This document shows positions 1-7,029 of a stretch of 14,307 nucleotides of DNA, one piece after another. The stretch comes from Bacillota bacterium (GTDB taxonomy: Bacteria > Bacillota > Clostridia > Oscillospirales > Oscillospiraceae): positions 1-14,307 of the forward strand of contig JAEXWS010000185.1 in NCBI GenBank assembly GCA_023406225.1, in the 5' to 3' direction. Each line of letters opens with the position of its first letter. Position 1 is the stretch's first letter. The translations under genes and the position numbers were made by a program. The notes beneath the pieces were generated by a model. The model was not told where the DNA came from. It saw nothing but the letters and a program-made list of their open reading frames with translations, and made no database searches.

Positions 1-503
1 GCCTGGAGGGCCGGGGTGTAGACGTGGCTCACGTCGGGGAACCGGGGACCGAACTCGTCCAGGTTGGGGCCCCGCAGGGGGCTCATGCCGAAGAGCTTGA
101 TGTGGTCGGTGATGAGCATGATATCCCCGGCGGAAAACGCGGTGTTCACCGCCCCGGCGGCGTTGGTGACCACCAGCGCCTCCGCCCCCAGGAGCCGCAG
201 CACCCGGACGGGGTAGCTCACGTCGGCGAAGGACCAGCCCTCATAGGTGTGCAGCCGCCCCTGCATGACGGCCACGTTCTGCCCGGCCAGCCGGCCGAAC
301 ACGAACCGCCCCCTGTGGTCCGGGGCGGTGGACCGCTTCATGTGGGGCACGGCGGAATAGGGGACGGCCACGGGCTCTTCCACCGCGTCCCCCAGAAAGC
401 CCAGGCCGGAGCCCAGGATCAGCAGCACCCGGGGCCGAAAGCCGCCCAGGACCGCCCGGAGGGCCTCCGCGCTCTCCCGGTACTGCTCCATCGTGTACGC
501 CAT
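1..503 (-). CDS. Purine nucleoside phosphorylase, C-terminal part cut off by window edge
   Basis: Phosphorolysis of purine nucleosides (typically inosine/guanosine in this trimeric family) to free base and ribose-1-phosphate, in the cytoplasm. I translated the minus strand from ATG at 503; 167 residues are visible out of the roughly 270 usual for the family. Seen motifs: phosphate-binding GSGLG at residues 31-35, HRGR at 63-66, GRLHTYEGW at 82-90, and TNAAG at 113-117, all in the order expected of the PNP/MTAP family. The start ATG shares one base with the stop of the upstream zinc-ribbon gene (TGATG), so translation is probably coupled. It is the last visible gene of the recJ-relA cluster and sits two genes after a nucleoside kinase, which fits nucleoside salvage. 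Substrate preference cannot be read because the C-terminal base-binding part is missing. Confidence 0.93.
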   Translation of the reverse strand, partial: MAYTMEQYRESAEALRAVLGGFRPRVLLILGSGLGFLGDAVEEPVAVPYSAVPHMKRSTAPDHRGRFVFGRLAGQNVAVMQGRLHTYEGWSFADVSYPVRVLRLLGAEALVVTNAAGAVNTAFSAGDIMLITDHIKLFGMSPLRGPNLDEFGPRFPDVSHVYTPALQ

Positions 504-895
504 CACAGTTTGCCCCCGCATTCCCGGCAGAATACGTCCCCCGCCTGGGCGGGCGCGCCGCACACAGGGCAGACCGCGCCGCCCTGGAGCCGGGCGATCT
601 CTCCGTTCAGCTCCGCCACCCGGGCGTGGAGGCCGTCGATCTCCTGGAGCTTTCCAAGGAGCGTGTCGGAGTCCGTGGGGTCGCCGGTGTGGGTGGCGTA
701 GATCATCCCGCCCACCTCCGCCAGGCAGCCCTCGATCCGTCCTTCCAGCGTGGCCGTCTCCATGCGCAGCTTGGCCACGGACAGCAGCGCCGTGGCTCTT
801 CGGCCCACGCCGTAAGCGGCGTCCGCCGCGGCCTCGCCCACCTGTCCGGCGGCTTTTTGGACGTTGTCCAGCAGGTCCTGCAATTGTTCGTTCAT
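503..895 (-). CDS. Small helical protein with C-terminal zinc ribbon, function unknown
   Basis: A 130-residue protein of unknown function. Residues 1 to about 100 are predicted by eye to be helical and coiled-coil-like, rich in Ala, Glu, Leu and Gln, with no signal peptide or membrane segment. The last 25 residues form a zinc ribbon: CPVC at 109-112 and CREC at 124-127, giving four cysteines in two CxxC knuckles. The start at 895 has a strong ribosome-binding site (GGAGGAG, 6 bases upstream). It begins 39 bases after the kinase stop, and its stop overlaps the start of purine nucleoside phosphorylase by one base. Zinc-ribbon-tailed coiled-coil proteins of this size are common in Clostridia as uncharacterised genes. 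An adaptor or nucleic-acid-binding role is possible but nothing here proves it. Confidence 0.85.
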   Translation of the reverse strand: MNEQLQDLLDNVQKAAGQVGEAAADAAYGVGRRATALLSVAKLRMETATLEGRIEGCLAEVGGMIYATHTGDPTDSDTLLGKLQEIDGLHARVAELNGEIARLQGGAVCPVCGAPAQAGDVFCRECGGKL

Positions 896-934
896 GAAAG
901 CTCCTCCTCCGGCTCAGACGGCCGCACATGATGT

Positions 935-1867
935 TCAGTGGTTGTCGTAAACGCTGCCGCCGATAAACTCCCGGACCAGCGACGCGGGGGCGATATAGCG
1001 CTCCTCCAGCGGCTCGAAGCGGTCCAGCCCCCGGAGCATGTCGTCCACCACCGGATACCTGCCGGCGGGCAGGGCCTCCAGCAGCGGCGTCACAAAGGGC
1101 CTGAGCACGGAGACCTCGCAGGCAAGGGACGAGTCGAACATAATGTCCGCGTTCTCCTTGTAGGGGGAGATGTACAGCTTTTCGCCCCGGCGGACGTTCT
1201 CCCACATCTTCAGGGTGAAGGACGCATCGCTGCCCCGGAATTTGTAATCCCGGACGATCCGGCGGCACAGCCGCAGCCAGGGGTGCTGAAAGACGGTCTC
1301 TCCGCCGCAGGCGACGTTGGACCGGGCGGCGATATAGAGCTTGAAGGCCTTGGGGTTTTTCCCCACGATGATGTCGTTCAGCGCGTGGATGCCCTCGAAG
1401 ATGGCCAGATCGTCCCGGCCCAGGCGCAGGGGCTGGGAGAGGATGTCCGAGCGCATCTGCCGGGCGAACTCATACTTGGGCACATGGATCGTCTCGCCCC
1501 GGTCCAGCATGGCGAAGTGGCGGTTCAGAAGGTCGATGTCCAGGCAGAAGGGGGACTCGTAGTCGATGGCGCCCTCCCGGTTCCGGGGGGCCGTCTCCGG
1601 GTCCACGGTGTTAAAGTAATTGTCCATGGAGATGGTGTGGGTCTCCACGCCCATGTGCTCCAGGGCCTCCTCGATCTTCAGCGCGGTGGTGGTCTTGCCG
1701 GAGCCGGAGGGGCCGGAGAGCAGGATCACGCGGGACTCGCTGCGGTGCTCCGCGATCTTTCGCGCCGCCGTCTCCACCTTTTTGGCGAAGACCGCGTCGC
1801 ACTCCTCCGCAAAGCCCCGGGGGTCGCTGCGGACGGCCTCATTGATCTCGTTCAGGGAATAGGGCAT
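935..1867 (-). CDS. Uridine kinase-like nucleoside kinase (P-loop, PRK/Udk family)
   Basis: Predicted to phosphorylate a nucleoside, probably uridine/cytidine, using NTP. The 310-residue product has a Walker A motif GPSGSGKTT at residues 52-60. It is followed by the family's acceptor-side segment SMDNYFNT and, later, a Walker B-like LAIFEGIHAL. A region rich in Arg/Lys (CRRIVRDYKFRGSDA) is typical of the lid of this clostridial subgroup. Many clostridial homologues carry an N-terminal TGS/threonyl-tRNA-synthetase-like domain and are about 550 residues; this one starts with only about 45 residues before the kinase core, so that domain is absent. The ATG at 1867 follows the hemZ stop by 7 bases, and its likely Shine-Dalgarno (AAAGGAG) lies within or over the hemZ end, about 12 bases from the ATG, which is slightly long. 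The exact substrate is inferred from the family only. Confidence 0.87.
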   Translation of the reverse strand: MPYSLNEINEAVRSDPRGFAEECDAVFAKKVETAARKIAEHRSESRVILLSGPSGSGKTTTALKIEEALEHMGVETHTISMDNYFNTVDPETAPRNREGAIDYESPFCLDIDLLNRHFAMLDRGETIHVPKYEFARQMRSDILSQPLRLGRDDLAIFEGIHALNDIIVGKNPKAFKLYIAARSNVACGGETVFQHPWLRLCRRIVRDYKFRGSDASFTLKMWENVRRGEKLYISPYKENADIMFDSSLACEVSVLRPFVTPLLEALPAGRYPVVDDMLRGLDRFEPLEERYIAPASLVREFIGGSVYDNH

Positions 1868-1874
1868 GGTTCCG

Positions 1875-3353
1875 TCAGTCTCCTTTCAAAGCCTGGTAAA
1901 AGGCCGCGAAGGCCGCCTGATTGGCGGCGGCCTTTTCAGGCCGCTCGGTGTACTCCTTGGGGTATTTCAGGTTGAACGCCCGCTGGATGCGGTTGGTGCC
2001 CGGCTCCACCATCTTGGTGGACCCGCCCGCGCCGAAGGACAGGATGGAGCACAGCTCCGACATGATGTAGATGTTGTACAGGCACTCCGCCCCCGGCCGG
2101 CACCACCCGATGTTCTCAAAGCTGCCGGACATGTACTTCTGCCGGTAGAGGTAGTACGGCCCGTAGCCCGCGCCGCGCAGGACGGGGGAGGCGTAGTCCA
2201 GCATCTCCGCCACCGCCCCGGGGCCGGGGACGGAAAGGCCCTCCAGCAGGATGCGGCTGCCCTTTTTCAGCGCCAGGGTGTGGACGGTCACGTTGTCCGT
2301 GCCGAAGCCCAGGCACCGGTCCAGGGACCGCCGGAAGCCCTCCGGCGTGTCGGCGGGCAGTCCCGCGATCAGGTCCATGTTCACGTGGGGGAAGCCGAAG
2401 CCCGCCACCAGGTCCATGGCGGCCTCGATGTCCCCGGCGGTGTGGCGGCGGCCGATGGCCCGGAGCACGTGGTCCTCCATGGTCTGGGGATTCACGGAGA
2501 TCCGGGTGACGGCGTGGGACTTCAAAACCGCCAGCTTCTCCGCCGTGATGGTGTCCGGCCGGCCCGCCTCCACGGTGATCTCCCCGCAAAAGTCCACGTC
2601 GAAGGCCTCCTCAAAGGCCGTCAGCACCCGGTCAAGCTGCCCGGCGGTGAGGGTGGTGGGCGTGCCGCCGCCCATGTAGAAGGCCCGGACCCGAAGCCCC
2701 TGTTCCCGGAGCATCCGGCCTCCCGCGTGGAGCTCCGCCTCCAGCGCATCCACATAGGGCGGCACCAGGGCGAAGCTCTTTTCCACCGACTGGCTCACAA
2801 AGGAGCAGTAGGCGCAGCGGGTGGGGCAGAAGGGGACGCCCACGTACACGGCCACGTCCCGGGGGCCCAGCTCCCGCCCGGCCCGCAGGGCCATGGCCCC
2901 CGTCTCCAGGGCCAGGGCGGCCCGTTCCGGGGTGACGAAATACGACTCCTCCAGCATGGCGCGGACCTGGGCGGGCGTTTTGCCCTCCGCCAGGGCCCAG
3001 GTCACCGGCTTGTCGGGCCGGACGCCGGTGAGCATCCCCCAGGGGGGCGCGTCGCCGGTGACGGCCCGGGCCGCCAGGAAAAAGCATTTGGCGACGGCGT
3101 GCCGCCGCTGCCCCTCCCGGTCGAAGTCCGTGCCGGAGAGGGGGCAGTCCAGGCTGTGCGGCGCGGTCCGGCCATGGTAGGAGAGCTCCACGGCGACATG
3201 GCACCGGCCGTCCTCCTCCCGGAGGGAGACGACGGCCCAGGCGTCGTCCCCGGGCAGGACCGGCTCATAGACAGGCAGCTCGCCGGGAAACAGGGCCATC
3301 AGGCTCTGTTCCACAACATACCGCTCTTCATGGCCGTTCAGTACAAGTTTCAT
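1875..3353 (-). CDS. hemZ: Radical SAM coproporphyrinogen dehydrogenase-type protein HemZ
   Basis: Oxygen-independent coproporphyrinogen III oxidase-like radical SAM protein of the HemZ branch. It has 492 residues, near the usual HemZ length and longer than HemN/HemW because of an N-terminal extension of about 165 residues. The 4Fe-4S/SAM site is clear: PFCPTRCAYCSF, with cysteines at 176, 180 and 183 (CxxxCxxC), and the glycine-rich SAM motif MGGGTPTT starts at about 227. A later segment (VNPQTMEDHVLRAIGRRHTAGD) matches the family. The ATG at 3353 lies 8 bases after an AAGGA site that overlaps the preceding hydrolase's stop. The position after dtd and the MBL gene matches the order I know from other Clostridia. 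No other heme genes are visible here, so the in vivo substrate is not established; a HemW-like or other role is possible. Confidence 0.92.
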   Translation of the reverse strand: MKLVLNGHEERYVVEQSLMALFPGELPVYEPVLPGDDAWAVVSLREEDGRCHVAVELSYHGRTAPHSLDCPLSGTDFDREGQRRHAVAKCFFLAARAVTGDAPPWGMLTGVRPDKPVTWALAEGKTPAQVRAMLEESYFVTPERAALALETGAMALRAGRELGPRDVAVYVGVPFCPTRCAYCSFVSQSVEKSFALVPPYVDALEAELHAGGRMLREQGLRVRAFYMGGGTPTTLTAGQLDRVLTAFEEAFDVDFCGEITVEAGRPDTITAEKLAVLKSHAVTRISVNPQTMEDHVLRAIGRRHTAGDIEAAMDLVAGFGFPHVNMDLIAGLPADTPEGFRRSLDRCLGFGTDNVTVHTLALKKGSRILLEGLSVPGPGAVAEMLDYASPVLRGAGYGPYYLYRQKYMSGSFENIGWCRPGAECLYNIYIMSELCSILSFGAGGSTKMVEPGTNRIQRAFNLKYPKEYTERPEKAAANQAAFAAFYQALKGD

Positions 3354-3362
3354 AAAATTTCC

Positions 3363-3986
3363 TTAAAAACGTCCGCTCATGGCCTGGCGCAGATAGGGGT
3401 TCGTCCGCCGCTCCGCGTCCAGTCCGCTGGGCTCCATATGGCCGGGAAGGACCCGGAGATCCCCCTCCAGCTCTCCCAGCCGCTTGAGGGACGCCATGAT
3501 CTGGTCCATGCTGCCGCCCAGCAGGTCCGTGCGCCCGCAGGAGCCGGCGAAGAGGGTGTCCCCGCTGAAGAGGGCGCCGCCGCAGCGGAGGGTGACGGAG
3601 CCGGCGGAGTGGCCGGGGGTGGCCAGGACCTCCACCGTCAAGCCGCCCACGGAGACGGCGTCTCCCTCGCCGTAATCCCGCACGTCTCCCGAGAGGGGCG
3701 GGAAGAGCTCCATGGCGTAGGGGTCGCCGGTGTACGCCTCCAGGGGGCTGCGGTACACGGGCACGCCGGGCCACGCGGCCTGAAGGTCCCCCACCGCGCC
3801 GGTGTGGTCGTAGTGGCAGTGGGTGAGCAGGATGGCGCAGGGGGCGCAGCCGGTCTTTTCCACGGCGGCGCGGATGCGTTCCCCGTCCCCGCCGGGGTCC
3901 ACCACGGCGCAGACCCGGGCGGCCTCGTCGCAGAGAAGATAGCAGTTGGTGCCGATGGGGCCCACCTGCAGGCATTTGATCTCCAT
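3363..3986 (-). CDS. MBL-fold metallo-hydrolase, glyoxalase II-like
   Basis: A 207-residue cytoplasmic metallo-beta-lactamase-fold hydrolase of the small glyoxalase II-like group, which probably hydrolyses a thioester such as a hydroxyacyl-thiol. The dinuclear metal site is complete: HCHYDH at 56-61, His126 (TPGHSAGS), Asp143 (FSGDTLF) and His183 (LPGHMEPS). GRTDL at 151-155 is characteristic of this group. The open frame extends upstream to 4031, but I chose the ATG at 3986 because it has a GAGGTGA site 5 bases upstream and begins with the conserved strand MEIKCLQVGPIGTNCYLL. The longer start would run into the dtd coding end. It starts 25 bases after the dtd stop and its own stop overlaps the hemZ ribosome-binding site. 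Real substrate unknown; neighbours suggest only co-expression. Confidence 0.9.
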   Translation of the reverse strand: MEIKCLQVGPIGTNCYLLCDEAARVCAVVDPGGDGERIRAAVEKTGCAPCAILLTHCHYDHTGAVGDLQAAWPGVPVYRSPLEAYTGDPYAMELFPPLSGDVRDYGEGDAVSVGGLTVEVLATPGHSAGSVTLRCGGALFSGDTLFAGSCGRTDLLGGSMDQIMASLKRLGELEGDLRVLPGHMEPSGLDAERRTNPYLRQAMSGRF

Positions 3987-4011
3987 GGGAATCACCTCAT
4001 TTTCAGGCGGC

Positions 4012-4455
4012 TCAGGGCCGCTCGGTATCAAACAGGATGGTCACGGGGCCGTCGTTCAGGGAATCCACCTGCATCTCCGCGCCGAATTCGCCGTGCTGCA
4101 CGTCGAAGCCCCGCTCCCGGCAGCGGGCCATGAAGCGCTCGTACAGGGGGATGGCGGTCTCGGGCCGGGCGGCGCCGGTGAAGCCCGGGCGGCGGGAGGA
4201 GGTGTCGGCGTACAGGGTGAACTGGGAGACCACCAGAAGGCTTCCGCCCACCTGCTCCAGATTCAGGTTCATCTTGCCGTTTTCATCCTCAAAAATGCGC
4301 AGGTTGCAGATCTTGTCCGCCAGCTTGTCGGCGGTCTCTTCCGTGTCGTTGGGGCCGACGCCCAGCAGGACCAGATAGCCCCCGCCGATCTGGCCGTTGA
4401 TGGCGCCGCCGATGGCGACGGAGGCGTGTTTTACGCGGGTGACGACTGCTTTCAT
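4012..4455 (-). CDS. dtd: D-aminoacyl-tRNA deacylase
   Basis: Cleaves D-amino acids (and glycine mischarged on tRNA-Ala) from tRNA, a chiral proofreading step of translation. The 147 residues match the usual DTD length and cover the whole fold. The signatures are SQFTLYAD at 77-84, which carries the active-site region, and NDGPVT at 134-139, containing the Gly-Pro (136-137) that inserts into the partner's active site in the homodimer. The N-terminus MKAVVTRVKHASV is typical. The ATG at 4455 has AAAGGAG 9 bases upstream. The gene follows relA, as in many Firmicutes, but here a 355-bp hairpin-rich gap separates them, so dtd may have its own promoter or be expressed by read-through; I saw no convincing promoter in the gap. 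Confidence 0.96.
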   Translation of the reverse strand: MKAVVTRVKHASVAIGGAINGQIGGGYLVLLGVGPNDTEETADKLADKICNLRIFEDENGKMNLNLEQVGGSLLVVSQFTLYADTSSRRPGFTGAARPETAIPLYERFMARCRERGFDVQHGEFGAEMQVDSLNDGPVTILFDTERP

Positions 4456-4513
4456 GGGATGGTGCTCCTTTCGATGGTAAACGGTTCCGGAGCGGCGGGC
4501 ATCCGCCTCTCCC

Positions 4514-4657
4514 CGGTCCCTTCGCCCTGTCCCGCGCCCGCAGGCGCAAAGGAAGGGGGCTGGGGGGAACCTACGGTTCCCCCGGTCCTTTCGCCCCGTC
4601 CCGCCCCGCGCCCGCAGGCGCGAAGGAAGGGGGCTAGGGGGAACCTACGGTTCCCCC
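4514..4657. repeat. Imperfect tandem duplication of a two-hairpin unit
   Basis: Two head-to-tail copies of about 70-75 bases lie at 4514-4582 and 4583-4657. Each runs: CGGTCC, then C/TTTCGCC, a GC-rich core with the small hairpin GCGCC-CGCA-GGCGC, then AAGGAAGGGGGCT, then the perfect hairpin GGGGGAACC-TAC-GGTTCCCCC (arms 4563-4571/4575-4583 and 4637-4645/4649-4657). Copy 2 carries about 5 extra bases near CCCCG. The difference between copies is mainly in the loop region while the arms are kept, suggesting that the folded structure matters. There is no coding frame of note. Confidence 0.85.
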
Positions 4658-4659
4658 AG

Positions 4660-4813
4660 TTCTTTCGCCTTTTGGCGAAAGAAGAACATGAAATCATTTT
4701 CGGCAGGACATGCGCCTGCCGAAAATTCCCCGGCCCGCGCGTCCGGGGGACGCGCCCACCAGTCCGCAGACTGGTGGAGGGGGGTCTAAGGGGGGAGCCA
4801 AGCTCCCCCCTTA
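4660..4813. repeat. Cluster of five further perfect inverted repeats (relA-dtd gap)
   Basis: Five hairpins follow one another. The first is TTCTTTCGCC-TTTT-GGCGAAAGAA (4660-4683), which looks like a third, shortened copy of the CTTTCGCC arm seen in the tandem unit. The second is ATTTTCGGCAGG with 7-base loop (4696-4726, 12-bp stem). The third is GCGCGTCC-GGG-GGACGCGC (4737-4755). The fourth is CCACCAGTC-CGCA-GACTGGTGG (4756-4777), directly abutting the third. The fifth is TAAGGGGGGAGC-CAA-GCTCCCCCCTTA (4787-4813), whose outer arm contains the relA stop codon TAA. None is followed by a convincing T-run in either direction, so they are not standard intrinsic terminators. Together with the tandem unit they fill the whole 4456-4810 gap, which otherwise holds only the dtd ribosome-binding site. 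Confidence 0.88.
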
Positions 4814-7018
4814 CCCCGCCGGCCGCGTCACCCGCAGCACGCCGGAGATCTGATTGAGCTTGTTCATGACCGCCTTGAGCTGGGCTCCGTCCCGGATGCG
4901 GACCTCCAGGCGGAAGATGGCGAAGTGGTCCTCGGTGGAGCGGGAGTGGATGCCGAGGACGAAGGTGTTGGTGGTGGAGAGGGCGGCGGAGATATCCAGC
5001 AGCAGATTCAGCCGGTCCTTGCACACCGCCTCCAGGATGGTGGGATAGCTGTCGTTGGTGTCGTCCCCCCAGGAGACCTTGATCCAACGGCCCTCCTGGC
5101 CGGGGGCGGTGCGCTTTTCCAGCGAGGCGTTGGGGCAGTCCGCCCGGTGGACCGACACGCCGTAGCCCCGGGTGATGAAGCCGATGATGTCGTCCCCCGG
5201 AACGGGGGTGCAGCACTTGGAGAATTTCACCAGGCAGTTGTCCAGCCCCTCCACGATGATGCCCTGCTCGCTGCGCGCCCGCTTGGGCACCGCCGGCCGG
5301 CTCTCGCCGGGCCGGCCCTCCACGTCCTCCACGGCGGCCTTTTCCTGCTGGTGCTGCTTGGCGATGCGCTGGAATTCGCCGTGCATCCGGTTCACCGCCT
5401 TCTGGGCGGTGAAGCCGCCGTAGCCGATGGCGGCGTACATCTCGTCCAGGGACCCGTAGCTGACGCGCTTCAGCAGCCCCGGCAGGTTCTCGCTGTCCAG
5501 CACGTCCTTCATGGGGATGCCGCAGTGCTTCAGCTCGGCCTCGAAGGCGGAGCGGCCGTTGGCGATGTTCTCCTCCTTCTTCTCCTTCTTGAACCACTGG
5601 CGGATCTTGCTGCGGGCCTCGCTGGACCGGGCGATCTTCATCCAGTCCCGGCTGGGGCCCTTGGCGGATTTGGAGGTGAGGATCTCCACGATGTCGCCGT
5701 TTTTCAGCACGTGGTCGAAGGTGACGATGCGCCCGTTCACCTTGGCGCCCACCATGTGGTTGCCCACAGCGGAGTGGATGGCGTAGGCGAAGTCGATGGG
5801 GGTGGCCCCGGCGGGCAGGTTCTGCACGTCGCCGCCGGGGGTGAACACGAACACCTCGTCGGCGAACATATCCACCTTCAGCGAGTGGATATACTCCTCC
5901 GCGTCGGTGCCCTCCTGGTTTTCCAGCAGCCGCCGGACCCACTCGTAGCGGCCCTCGGTGCCGTTGCCCTGGCCGTTTTGCTTATACTTCCAGTGGGCGG
6001 CCACGCCGTACTCCGCGATCTCGTGCATCTCCCGGGTGCGGATCTGGACCTCGAAGGGGATGCCGTCGGTGCCCATGACGGTGGTGTGGAGGGACTGGTA
6101 GCCGTTGGGCTTGGGGGTGCCGATATAGTCCTTGAACCGGCCCAGGATGGGCTTGTAAATGTCGTGGATGACGCCCAGGACGTTGTAGCAGTCCCCCACG
6201 TTCTCCACCAGCACCCGGAAGGCGAACAGGTCGAAGATCTCGTCCAGGGACTTGTTCTGGTTGAACATCTTGCGGTAGATGGAGTAGGGGTGCTTCATCC
6301 GGCCATAGACGATGTGGGGGATGCTCATCTCGTTCAGCCTGTCCTCGATCTGGACCTGGGTGCGCTGCATGAAGGCCTCGTACTCCTGGCCCTTGGCGTC
6401 CAGCTTGGATACGATCTCCTCATACCCCACCGGGTCCAGATACTTTAAGGACAGGTCCTCCAGCTCCCACTTGATGCGCTGCATGCCCAGGCGGTGGGAG
6501 ATGGGGGCGTAGATCTCCATGGTCTCCAGGGATTTCTGCTTCTGCTTGGCCGGGGACTGGTACTCCATGGTGCGCATGTTGTGGAGCCGGTCGGATATCT
6601 TGATGAGGATCACCCGGATGTCCTTGCTCATGGCGATGAGCATCTTTCGCAGATTTTCCATCTGCTCGTCTTCCTTGGTGGCGTACTGGATGCGGGTCAG
6701 CTTGCTGACGCCCTCCACCAGATCGGCCACCGTGGGGGAGAAGAGCTTGGAGAGCTGCTCGTGGGTGGCGTGGGTGTCCTCGATCACGTCGTGGAGCAGC
6801 GCGGCCATGATGGACTCGGAGTCCAGCTTCAGCTCCTCCGCCACGATCTGCGCGACGGCCAGGGGATGGATGATATACGGCTCCCCGCTCTTGCGCTTTT
6901 GGCCCTGGTGGGCCTCCTCCGCAAAGGCAAAGGCGGCGTGGATCAGGGCGAAGTCCGCCGCCGGGTTATACCCCCGGATGGTCTTTTCCAGATTTTCGTA
7001 CTGTTCCTCTATGGTCAT
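4811..7018 (-). CDS. relA: Bifunctional (p)ppGpp synthetase/hydrolase, RelA/SpoT (Rel) family
   Basis: Makes and degrades the stringent-response alarmone (p)ppGpp in response to stalled ribosomes. At 735 residues it is a full-length long RSH protein. Domains in order: HD hydrolase with His51, HDVIED at 76-81 and RLHNMRT at 144-150; synthetase at about 230-345 with GRFKDYIGTPKPNGYQSLHT at 293-312; TGS domain at about 386-446 (VFVFTPGGDVQNLP); helical and CC/zinc-finger region around the KCCTPVPGDDIIGF segment; and a C-terminal ACT domain at about 655-735. The RFKD motif (rather than the acidic version of synthetase-only RelA) and intact HD residues indicate that both activities are kept. The ATG at 7018 has AGGTGA overlapping the recJ stop, 11 bases away, so it is probably co-translated with recJ. 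Its stop codon lies inside a 12-bp inverted repeat. Confidence 0.97.
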   Translation of the reverse strand: MTIEEQYENLEKTIRGYNPAADFALIHAAFAFAEEAHQGQKRKSGEPYIIHPLAVAQIVAEELKLDSESIMAALLHDVIEDTHATHEQLSKLFSPTVADLVEGVSKLTRIQYATKEDEQMENLRKMLIAMSKDIRVILIKISDRLHNMRTMEYQSPAKQKQKSLETMEIYAPISHRLGMQRIKWELEDLSLKYLDPVGYEEIVSKLDAKGQEYEAFMQRTQVQIEDRLNEMSIPHIVYGRMKHPYSIYRKMFNQNKSLDEIFDLFAFRVLVENVGDCYNVLGVIHDIYKPILGRFKDYIGTPKPNGYQSLHTTVMGTDGIPFEVQIRTREMHEIAEYGVAAHWKYKQNGQGNGTEGRYEWVRRLLENQEGTDAEEYIHSLKVDMFADEVFVFTPGGDVQNLPAGATPIDFAYAIHSAVGNHMVGAKVNGRIVTFDHVLKNGDIVEILTSKSAKGPSRDWMKIARSSEARSKIRQWFKKEKKEENIANGRSAFEAELKHCGIPMKDVLDSENLPGLLKRVSYGSLDEMYAAIGYGGFTAQKAVNRMHGEFQRIAKQHQQEKAAVEDVEGRPGESRPAVPKRARSEQGIIVEGLDNCLVKFSKCCTPVPGDDIIGFITRGYGVSVHRADCPNASLEKRTAPGQEGRWIKVSWGDDTNDSYPTILEAVCKDRLNLLLDISAALSTTNTFVLGIHSRSTEDHFAIFRLEVRIRDGAQLKAVMNKLNQISGVLRVTRPAG

Positions 7019-7029
7019 GGCATATCACC

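Noticed and set aside
1866..4133. 755-codon plus-strand open frame antisense to hemZ, the MBL gene and dtd
   Set aside because: Its translation is low-complexity (Gly, Ala, His, Val, Gln rich) with no motif, and it opposes three genes with full catalytic motifs. GC-rich codon usage leaves antisense frames free of stops.
4514..4657. CRISPR-like array
   Set aside because: Only two adjacent units without distinct spacers between identical repeats, and no cas genes nearby.
4696..4726. Intrinsic terminator of relA
   Set aside because: The stem is strong, but its T tract lies in the 5' arm in both orientations, with A-rich 3' arm, so no U-run follows the stem.
4452..5942. 496-codon minus-strand frame overlapping the relA 3' part and the hairpin gap
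   Set aside because: Out of frame with relA, Arg/Gly/Pro-rich, no motif. The relA frame has a full ACT domain up to its own stop.
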